Positions 7,501-11,027 of a DNA stretch of 11,027 nt are shown piece by piece. This stretch comes from Thermoplasmata archaeon. Lineage in GTDB: Archaea; Thermoplasmatota; Thermoplasmata; Lutacidiplasmatales; UBA184. How positions within the stretch are numbered: position 1 is the stretch's first letter; each line of letters begins with the position of its first letter. A program made the position numbers and the translations under genes. The stretch covers positions 1 through 11,027 of the forward strand of contig JASIEC010000155.1 of the NCBI GenBank assembly GCA_030046135.1. Reading direction: 5' to 3'. The notes under the pieces were generated by a model. It was given only the letters and a program-made list of their open reading frames with translations, was not told the DNA's origin and made no database searches.

Positions 7501-7871
7501 ACGCGCACTTCCTGCCCGACGTGATGGGGAACCTCAAGAGCTACGCGACGCAGAAGTTCCGGTGCCGCTCGTGCGGGGCGGCGTACCGACGCCCGCCGCT
7601 CTCGGCCCGGTGCACCGCCGTCCGCGCCGGCGGGAAACCGTGCGACGGCGAGCTCCTCTCCACCGTCTACGAAGCGTCAGTCCGCAAGTACCTCCCGCTC
7701 GCCCAGCGTCTCGGGACGATGGAGGGGATCTCTCCGTACGTCCGCCAGCGGATCCAGGTCCTCTCCGACTCGATCGCGACCCTCTTCCCGACGTCGGCGT
7801 CGCAGACGACGCTCGACGCGTACGCCGGGGGACCGGCGCGCGGGGGCGACGAGCCCCCGGCGTCCCGCTAG
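4533..7871 (+). CDS. polC: DNA polymerase II (PolD) large catalytic subunit DP2
   Basis: This 1112-aa protein is the catalytic subunit of the heterodimeric replicative polymerase found only in archaea; its partner, the DP1 exonuclease subunit, is not in this window. The N-terminal block includes YVELYYAGPIRAAGGTAQAL (about 129-148) and YKYHQHLQYVPSAEE, both typical of DP2. The active-site motif NCDGDED is at residues 842-848; N842 and D844 should correspond to the metal-binding Asn and Asp of Pyrococcus DP2. Two zinc-binding sites are visible: C624/C627/C636/C638 and C1011/C1014/C1027/C1037. The C-terminal QTTLDAY (1091-1097) resembles a PCNA-interacting QxxLxxY/F motif. The NCDGDED block, a frequent intein site in archaeal DP2, is uninterrupted. 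The start is GTG, 26 nt after a TATA box. A tRNA gene follows 54 nt downstream on the same strand. Confidence 0.97.
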   Translation: MEAYFSSLDAEVDRAYRAADAARREGLDPEDRPEIPRAHDMATRVEKLLGVEGISTEIRTLAASLPREEVAVTIARRIAGDAARGGSVAERVELSLRVGLAILTEGILVAPLEGLAEVHLKDDRAGPPYVELYYAGPIRAAGGTAQALSVLLADIVRRDLGLGEFRATREEVGRYQEEIPLYKYHQHLQYVPSAEEIAEVVGHVPVAISGEATEGGAEVSAFRNLPRVPTNGIRGGACLVIAEGLCQKAPKLRRVAEKLGLGGWEFLAGLGHSATEEDDPRLPKYLREAVGGRPVLAHPRRPGGFRLVYGRARTSGLAACAVNPATMVVLQHFVAIGTQVKLEYPGKAAAMGICDTVEGPIVELDDGTVTAVHEVARAEELLPRIRRIVDLGEMLVGFGEFLENNRPLDPGAYSLPWHVEELRAAGLDPEAAASVTFGEALEVSRARGVPLHPRWGLFWHDLAPEEVRALAELVERSGRWTAGALELPSDPLWRELLVRLGFLFRPLEGGRIRGEPDPSEALVAGCGLDAVDGSLLRRVALDPVDPEPLAYVSRLSGVPVRARAPSRIGGRVGRPEKAYHRTMEPNVHALFPVGEQGGPGRSVPEAARRTIGGGVRVELGVRRCPSCEKVSVWTRCACGTPTRPTGDVLPQVLPVAALWSETISRLGLSSVPTVKGVKGLLSPGKVPERLEKGILRAVHRISVYQDGTARFDLTNLPLTHFRPSEIGTDLAALARLGYRADWTGAPLADPEQLVELAPQDLVVSRSCGVYLARLAQFVDDELVRLYGLSPFYRASRPEDLVGSLVVALAPHTSGGVAGRLVGFTDAEACFAHPVFHAAKRRNCDGDEDSVTLLLDALLNFSRAYLPESRGALMDKPLVLTTRLEATEVDKEAHHLDVGARYPLALYRGALERKDPKELEPLVDSVGHRLGSARALSGYGFTHDTRRIAGGPVRSAYRDGRTMADLVERSVLLATQIRAVDVAEAVALVLNAHFLPDVMGNLKSYATQKFRCRSCGAAYRRPPLSARCTAVRAGGKPCDGELLSTVYEASVRKYLPLAQRLGTMEGISPYVRQRIQVLSDSIATLFPTSASQTTLDAYAGGPARGGDEPPASR

Positions 7872-7895
7872 GCCGGCCGGCGGCCGCACAACGCC

Positions 7896-7902
7896 CAAAT
7901 AC
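7896..7902 (+). promoter_or_regulatory. TATA-like box of the tRNA-Arg gene
   Basis: CAAATAC is the only A/T-rich patch in the 54-bp gap between DP2 and the tRNA, and it is centred 27 nt before the first tRNA base. The tRNA can therefore be transcribed on its own rather than from the DP2 promoter. Confidence 0.5.
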
Positions 7903-7925
7903 GCATCCCCCCTCGACACCGCGTC

Positions 7926-8024
7926 GGGCTTGTGGGGTAGTCTGGCTATCCTGTTGGCCTTCGAAGCCAACGACCTGGGTTCGAAATCGCGGCCAGGGCC
8001 GCGACGGAACTCCCAGCAAGCCCG
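7926..8024 (+). tRNA. tRNA-Arg(UCG) with an intron in the T-loop
   Basis: The acceptor stem GGGCTTG (7926-7932) pairs perfectly with CAAGCCC (8017-8023), followed by discriminator G8024; CCA is not encoded. The D-arm (7935-7952) keeps A14, G18 and G19. The anticodon stem TTGGC/GCCAA (7954-7958 and 7966-7970) closes the 7-base loop CTTCGAA with U33 and anticodon TCG at 7961-7963, which reads the arginine codon CGA. Extending the stem with G7953-C7971 does not change this; anticodon TTC (Glu) would leave C at position 33. The T-stem CTGGG (7975-7979) pairs with CCCAG (8012-8016), but 25 extra bases sit inside the T-loop. Removing 7986-8010 restores the standard T-loop TTCGAAT and a 74-nt tRNA with a 4-base variable loop. 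C35 and G73 agree with archaeal tRNA-Arg. The D-stem is weak: G10-U25 and U13-U22. Confidence 0.9.
7986..8010 (+). other. tRNA intron with full bulge-helix-bulge motif (between T-loop positions 59 and 60)
   Basis: The T-stem forms the outer helix. Then TTCG (7980-7983) pairs with CGGA (8005-8008) as the 4-bp central helix (U-A, U-G, C-G, G-C). It is flanked by 3-nt bulges AAA (7984-7986) and ACT (8009-8011). An inner 7-bp hairpin TCGCGGC/GCCGCGA (7987-7993 with 7998-8004) has the loop CAGG. Cutting after the second base of each bulge, as archaeal tRNA endonuclease does, releases exactly 25 nt and rejoins GAA to T to give a canonical T-loop. Confidence 0.87.
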
Positions 8025-8036
8025 GCCCGGGCCGGG
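8021..8036. repeat. 16-bp perfect palindrome at the 3' end of the tRNA
   Basis: CCCGGCCCGGGCCGGG is fully self-complementary. It begins inside the tRNA acceptor strand and ends 3 bp before the stop of the convergent Sm-like gene. In RNA it could fold into a 6-bp stem with a CCGG loop, possibly affecting 3' trailer processing or separating the convergent units. No T-run follows, so it is not a classical terminator. Confidence 0.45.
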
Positions 8037-8039
8037 CGC

Positions 8040-8345
8040 CTAGCGGAAGTACCCCGGCGACGGGGTCGGCTCGCTGCGCTTCTCCTCTTCGGGCTTCGCC
8101 GCCTCGAGGATGTCGACGGCGAGGAGCGCCGGGATCGGGACCAGACGGATCCGGCCCTTCTCCTCCGCCGGCGGTCCGTCGAGCTCGATCGCGAGCGCGT
8201 TGTCCCCGGCGATCGACACGAGGCCCCGGAACGTCCCGGTCGACTCGATCGCCTCGTCCCCCGGCCCCGCGGAGCGGATCCGGACCCGGGAGCCCGGCGT
8301 GAGGGCGATCGCCGCCCGCTTCGCGGAGGCGCCGGCGGGGCTCAT
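8040..8345 (-). CDS. Small beta-rich protein, possibly Sm-like
   Basis: The product is 101 aa. After a short Ala-rich leader, residues 17-80 read as alternating beta strands and turns: GSRVRIRS, then STGTFRGLVSIAGDNALAIE, then GRIRLVPIPALLAVDIL. The pattern G-x-V-x-I, then GTFRGxVxxxxDNALxIEL, then I-x-x-VPIPALLAVDIL resembles the Sm1 and Sm2 motifs of Lsm-type small barrels, where an exposed G-D-N segment contacts RNA. I cannot confirm membership; another small barrel is equally possible. The tail (81-101) is charged and disordered. Its ATG overlaps the TGA of the upstream winged-helix gene (ATGA), so the two are probably translationally coupled and act together. The stop lies 16 nt from the convergent tRNA end. 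Confidence 0.7.
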   Translation of the reverse strand: MSPAGASAKRAAIALTPGSRVRIRSAGPGDEAIESTGTFRGLVSIAGDNALAIELDGPPAEEKGRIRLVPIPALLAVDILEAAKPEEEKRSEPTPSPGYFR

Positions 8346-8872
8346 CGGGGGCCTCGCGCGCGGACCGGCGTCCGGACGGTGGGGATCACGGGGACGGAGG
8401 GGACCGCGGCCGGGATCGGTCCCCCGCGCTCGATGAGGGTCTGCAAATGGTTCACGGTCTCCCGGTAGCGACGCAGCGCGTTCTGGGCGTTCGCCTCGGT
8501 GAAGTCCCAGGCTCGGGCGAGATTCCCGTACCGGAGCCGGTAGCCCTTGCGCCCCTTGCCGTCGGTGGAACCCCCGACCTCCTCCAGCAGATCGAGCACT
8601 TTGAGCTTGTTGAGGTGCCGGTACACCGTCGGCTTCGACGTGCGGAGGACCGCGACGAGCTCCTCGGCGTACCAGGGCCGCGACGGGTCGCGGAGGAGGC
8701 AGTCCCGCACGAGTCGGTAGGCCAGGCTCTGGGCCACCGACCCCTCGGAGCCGCGACCGTCCTCGCCCTCGGGAAGGTAGCCGACCATCCGGAGGAACTC
8801 CCGAAGGACCTCCTCAAGATCGGCGATCGGGGTGAGCGGGGTGCTGTACCGAAGCGCAAGTTCGAAGGGCAT
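8342..8872 (-). CDS. Winged-helix DNA-binding transcriptional regulator
   Basis: The 176-aa protein has an N-terminal helical region (about 16-60). A winged helix-turn-helix follows: PWYAEELVAVLRTSKPTVYR (66-85) gives the positioning helix, turn and recognition helix, with LNKLKVLDLLEEV (87-99) leading into the wing and GRKGYRLRYG after it. A long C-terminal helix (about 120-145, WDFTEANAQNALRRYRETVN) could dimerise, and a Pro/Val-rich disordered tail ends the protein. No metal-binding Cys cluster or ligand domain is visible, so the signal is unknown. ATG 8872 is preferred over the much longer open frame upstream because a TATA box lies about 31-33 nt before it and the upstream frame is antisense to the FAD-subunit gene. 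It diverges from the Mo-hydroxylase operon across 100 bp and is followed, with ATGA overlap, by the small beta-rich gene. Confidence 0.85.
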   Translation of the reverse strand: MPFELALRYSTPLTPIADLEEVLREFLRMVGYLPEGEDGRGSEGSVAQSLAYRLVRDCLLRDPSRPWYAEELVAVLRTSKPTVYRHLNKLKVLDLLEEVGGSTDGKGRKGYRLRYGNLARAWDFTEANAQNALRRYRETVNHLQTLIERGGPIPAAVPSVPVIPTVRTPVRARGPR

Positions 8873-8900
8873 CCGGACCCGGGGACCAGAGCCTTCGCGG

Positions 8901-8910
8901 GATAAATAAT
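8901..8910 (-). promoter_or_regulatory. TATA box of the winged-helix regulator gene
   Basis: The minus strand reads ATTATTTATC, the strongest A/T island in the window, centred about 33 nt before the ATG at 8872. It lies in the 100-bp region shared with the divergent Mo-hydroxylase operon. The same patch read on the plus strand (GATAAATAAT) could also serve that operon. Confidence 0.6.
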
Positions 8911-8941
8911 CGGGCGAGACGGCTGGGGGGCACGGGGAGAC

Positions 8942-8947
8942 GATAAG
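8942..8947 (+). promoter_or_regulatory. TATA-like box of the Mo-hydroxylase operon
   Basis: GATAAG is centred about 28 nt before the ATG at 8973, consistent with a leaderless start. It is a weak match. The stronger A/T patch at 8901-8910 could instead drive the operon, giving a leader of about 40 nt. Confidence 0.35.
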
Positions 8948-8972
8948 CCCTGAGCCCTCCCGAACGTGGGCT

Positions 8973-9824
8973 ATGGCGCCGTTCGTCCTCGTCACGCCCG
9001 AGACCGTCGAGGAGGCGATCCGAGAGCTCGCCCGGGACGCGCGGACCCCGACGGCGGTGCTGGCCGGGGGGACCGATCTCCTGCTCGACCTCGACGAAGG
9101 ACGACTCGAGGCCGATCGGGTCGTCTCGCTGCGCCGGCTCCCCTGGAGGACGCTCTCCTGGGACGGCTCCGTCCTCACGATCGGGAGCACCCTTCCTCTC
9201 CGCGCCCTCGAGGCCGATCCGTCCCTCGCGCTCCGGCACCCCGCGCTGCTCGACGCGGTCCGGGCGGTGGGAGGGGTCGCGCTCCGGCACCGGGCGACCG
9301 TGGGCGGGAACCTCGGTCGCTCTGCCCCCGCCTCCGATCTCGTCCCGGTCCTCCTCGTGCTCGACGCCGAGGTCGAGGTCGTCGGCCCGTCCGGGCTGCG
9401 CTCGGTCGAGGTCGACCGGTTCGTGCGCGCCTCGCGCGAGACGGCCCTCGCGCGGGCCGAGCTGATCCGGTCCGTCCGATTCCCCGAGCCGCGGCCGTCG
9501 GCGTACCTCTGGCAACGGGTCCGGCCGGCGAACGACATTTCGCAGCTGTCGGTCGCGGTCGCCTTCTCGCCGTCCGACCGTCGCTGGCGGATCGCCCTCG
9601 GCGGCGTCCCCCCGCGGCCGCTGCTGGTCCCCGAGGCCGCCGCGGCGCTGGGCGGCCCGGTCCCCGAAGAGATCGAGGTCCGGGAGGCGGCGGCGGTGAT
9701 GGCAGCCCATCGCTCCCTCGTGCGTGACCGCCGGGCCTCCGACGAATATCGCCGCAAGCTGGTCGGGGTCCTCCTCGCGCGGGCGGTCCGGGCCGCGACC
9801 AGGATCGGGGGACCGCCGCGATGA
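8973..9824 (+). CDS. Molybdenum hydroxylase FAD-binding subunit (CoxM/XdhB-like)
   Basis: This 283-aa protein is the medium flavoprotein subunit of a xanthine/CO/aldehyde-dehydrogenase-type complex. It passes electrons from the 2Fe-2S subunit to the acceptor through FAD. The first FAD-binding loop is VLAGGTDLLLDLDEG (about residues 29-43). The second is RATVGGNLGRSAPASDLVPV (about 108-127), equivalent to the family's T-x-GGN-x-x-x-x-P-x-x-D signature. A C-terminal CO_deh_flav_C-like region follows, with RWRIALGGVPPRPL. Length is typical for stand-alone FAD subunits. The ATG is supported by a TATA-like box about 28 nt upstream and leads the operon. Its TGA overlaps the ATG of the iron-sulfur subunit (ATGA), so translation is probably coupled. 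The substrate cannot be deduced from this subunit. Confidence 0.93.
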   Translation: MAPFVLVTPETVEEAIRELARDARTPTAVLAGGTDLLLDLDEGRLEADRVVSLRRLPWRTLSWDGSVLTIGSTLPLRALEADPSLALRHPALLDAVRAVGGVALRHRATVGGNLGRSAPASDLVPVLLVLDAEVEVVGPSGLRSVEVDRFVRASRETALARAELIRSVRFPEPRPSAYLWQRVRPANDISQLSVAVAFSPSDRRWRIALGGVPPRPLLVPEAAAALGGPVPEEIEVREAAAVMAAHRSLVRDRRASDEYRRKLVGVLLARAVRAATRIGGPPR

Positions 9825-10300
9825 GCGAGGGCCGGCCCGTGCATCTCACGGTGAACGGCACGGCCACGTCGATGGACGAGCTCCCGGACGACGAGCTCCT
9901 GCTCGACACCCTTCGCTGGCGCCTCGGCCTCAAGGGGACGAAGGAGGGGTGCCGGACCGGGGACTGCGGGGCCTGCACGGTGCTCGTCGACGGCGAGACA
10001 ACGCTCAGTTGCCTCACGCTCGCCCGGGAGGTCGAAGGGACCTCGATCACGACGGTCGAGGCGGTCGCGCGCGACCCGGTCGGGGGAGCGGTCGTCGCCG
10101 CGTTCGCGGAGAGCGGGGCGCTGCAGTGCGGCTACTGCACGCCCGGGTTCGTGATGGCGCTCACCGGTCTCCTCAAGGAGGGCGGCCGCGAGACCCCGCT
10201 CCCCCGCCTCCTCGCCGAGCTCGGGGGGAACCTCTGCCGATGCACGGGCTACGCCGCGATCGCGCGCGCGGTCGAGCTCGCCCGGGCGAGGGCCCCGTGA
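9821..10300 (+). CDS. Molybdenum hydroxylase 2Fe-2S subunit (CoxS/XdhC-like)
   Basis: This 159-aa protein is the small electron-transfer subunit carrying two [2Fe-2S] clusters. The N-terminal plant-ferredoxin-like domain (about 6-80) binds one cluster through C44, C49, C52 and C64, in GCRTGDCGACTVLVDGE and LSC. The C-terminal four-helix domain binds the other near the molybdopterin through C103, C106, C139 and C141, in QCGYCTPGF and LCRCTGY. All eight ligands are present, so the subunit looks functional. It begins inside the stop codon of the FAD subunit, and its own TGA overlaps the GTG of the Mo subunit (GTGA), so the three products are likely made together for complex assembly. Confidence 0.96.
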   Translation: MSEGRPVHLTVNGTATSMDELPDDELLLDTLRWRLGLKGTKEGCRTGDCGACTVLVDGETTLSCLTLAREVEGTSITTVEAVARDPVGGAVVAAFAESGALQCGYCTPGFVMALTGLLKEGGRETPLPRLLAELGGNLCRCTGYAAIARAVELARARAP

Positions 10301-11027
10301 TCCGCTCGCCGAGGCCGGACGCGGCGGCGAAGCTCGCGGGGGCCGCCGCGTTCGGCATGGACCTCGACTCTCCCGGGATGAGGTTCGGAGCCCTCGTCCT
10401 CTCTCCGGTCCCCCGCGGCCGGATCCGAAGCATCGATCTCTCGGCGGCCCGCGCGCTCCCCGGCGTCGTCGCGATCGGGGCGGCGGACGTGGACCGCCTG
10501 GTCGACGGCGCCCGGGGGGACGCCGAGCGGCCCCCGTTCCCGCGCGACCTCGTGGGGTACGCCGGGCAGCCGCTCGCCGCCGTCTCGGCTCCCACCCTCG
10601 CCGCGGCGAGGGCCGCCGCTCGGAGCGTCCGGGTCGACGTCGAGCCGCTCCCTGCGACGACGGACCTGGAGGCTCTCTTCCCCGAGTGGCCGGCGACATC
10701 GGCGGCGGGGTCGCCCCACGTCGCCGCCCACGTCCTCGCGCGCAAGGGGGACGTCGAACGGGCGTTCCGGGACGCGGAGACGGTCGTGCGGGAGACGTAC
10801 CGCACCGCGGGGGTCCACCAGGTCGCCCTGGAGCCCCACGCCTGCGTCGCCGAGGTCCGCGACGGGACGTGGACCGTCCGCACGTCGACGCAGAGCCCGT
10901 TCGGGGTTCGCGAGGATGTCGCGTCGATCCTCGGGATCCCCGAGGCGTCGATCGTCGTCGAGGGGACCTGGGTCGGCGGCGGCTTCGGGGGGAAGGGGGC
11001 GTCGCTCCTCGAGCCGTTCGCGTTGCT
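10297..11027 (+). CDS. Molybdenum hydroxylase large, Mo-cofactor-binding subunit (partial, runs off window)
   Basis: The reading frame starts at GTG 10297, overlapping the stop of the iron-sulfur subunit, and remains open to the window end (243 residues visible of a normal 750-800). The first 110 residues match the aldehyde oxidase/xanthine dehydrogenase a/b hammerhead domain (SPRPDAAAKLAGAAAFGMDL, later FPRDLVGYAGQPLAAV). The Mo-binding domain then begins with VHQVALEPHACVAEV, TSTQSPFGVREDVASILGIP (Q199 in STQSPFG) and VGGGFGGKGA (GGGFGGK at 227-233), the first molybdopterin-contacting loop. The residues that separate CO dehydrogenase from xanthine or aldehyde oxidases, including the AYxCSFR loop of form I CoxL, lie outside the window. 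The substrate therefore stays open. Confidence 0.94.
   Translation, partial: MIRSPRPDAAAKLAGAAAFGMDLDSPGMRFGALVLSPVPRGRIRSIDLSAARALPGVVAIGAADVDRLVDGARGDAERPPFPRDLVGYAGQPLAAVSAPTLAAARAAARSVRVDVEPLPATTDLEALFPEWPATSAAGSPHVAAHVLARKGDVERAFRDAETVVRETYRTAGVHQVALEPHACVAEVRDGTWTVRTSTQSPFGVREDVASILGIPEASIVVEGTWVGGGFGGKGASLLEPFAL

Noticed and set aside
4356..7508. A 1050-residue open frame on the minus strand opposite DP2
   Set aside because: It is highly charged low-complexity sequence without domain logic, lies antisense to a clear DP2 gene, and is expected from codon bias in very GC-rich DNA.
7953..7971. Reading the tRNA as Glu(UUC) or as having a canonical anticodon-loop intron
   Set aside because: The 7-base loop with U33 fixes the anticodon as UCG. 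The anticodon arm is uninterrupted, and the only extra bases lie in the T-loop.
6401..8302. A 633-residue plus-strand open frame through the DP2 end and the tRNA
   Set aside because: It is a +1/+2 shadow of DP2 and reads through the tRNA gene; no recognisable domain.
8946..8972. Short repeats AGCCCTG-AGCCCT and AGCCC/GGGCT as an operator for the winged-helix regulator
   Set aside because: Five- to six-base matches in GC-rich DNA are expected by chance, and the spacing is irregular.
8873..10699. Upstream in-frame extension of the winged-helix regulator to 785 residues
   Set aside because: The extra part is antisense to the FAD, 2Fe-2S and Mo subunit genes and is Arg/Ser/Pro-rich noise. ATG 8872 fits the TATA box spacing and the start of ordered sequence.
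1..11027. CRISPR arrays, insertion sequences, attachment sites, rRNA genes, long direct repeats
   Set aside because: Looked for and not seen. Apart from the reported palindrome and hairpins, no repeated unit long enough to exceed chance was found by eye.

Overview
This very GC-rich window comes from an archaeon. The evidence is an archaeal FtsZ, the large subunit DP2 of the archaea-specific replicative polymerase PolD, a tRNA gene interrupted by a bulge-helix-bulge intron, and A/T-rich TATA-like boxes about 25-33 nt before most unit-leading start codons, which points to mostly leaderless mRNAs. The FtsZ N-terminus (MKSII...) and the leaderless pattern suggest Thermoplasmatota. That placement is inference.

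Layout. Bases 1-1368 (minus strand): ftsZ, followed by an overlapping, window-truncated gene that looks like the RNase P protein Pop5/Rnp2. Bases 1369-1519 hold divergent promoters. Bases 1520-1981 (plus): a DUF1801 protein. Bases 2018-4410 (minus): a SAM-dependent methyltransferase, a four-helix membrane protein, and a CADD/PqqC-like metalloenzyme that keeps all the residues I recall as key in the chlamydial self-sacrificing p-aminobenzoate synthase. Bases 4411-4532: divergent promoters. Bases 4533-7871 (plus): intein-free DP2. Bases 7926-8024 (plus): tRNA-Arg(UCG) with a 25-nt intron inside the T-loop, a rare site. Bases 8040-8872 (minus): a two-gene unit of a winged-helix regulator and a small beta-rich, possibly Sm-like protein. 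Bases 8973-11027 (plus): a tightly overlapping operon for a molybdenum hydroxylase of the xanthine/CO/aldehyde dehydrogenase family, in the order FAD subunit, 2Fe-2S subunit, Mo subunit. The Mo subunit runs off the window.

The window mixes housekeeping genes (division, replication, tRNA, RNase P) with accessory metabolism. The regulator and the Mo-hydroxylase operon share one 100-bp divergent control region, so the regulator may control that operon. The best candidates for something little described are the T-loop tRNA intron and the archaeal CADD-type enzyme. Intergenic gaps are all under about 160 bp, so no stretch over 300 bases lacks a gene.
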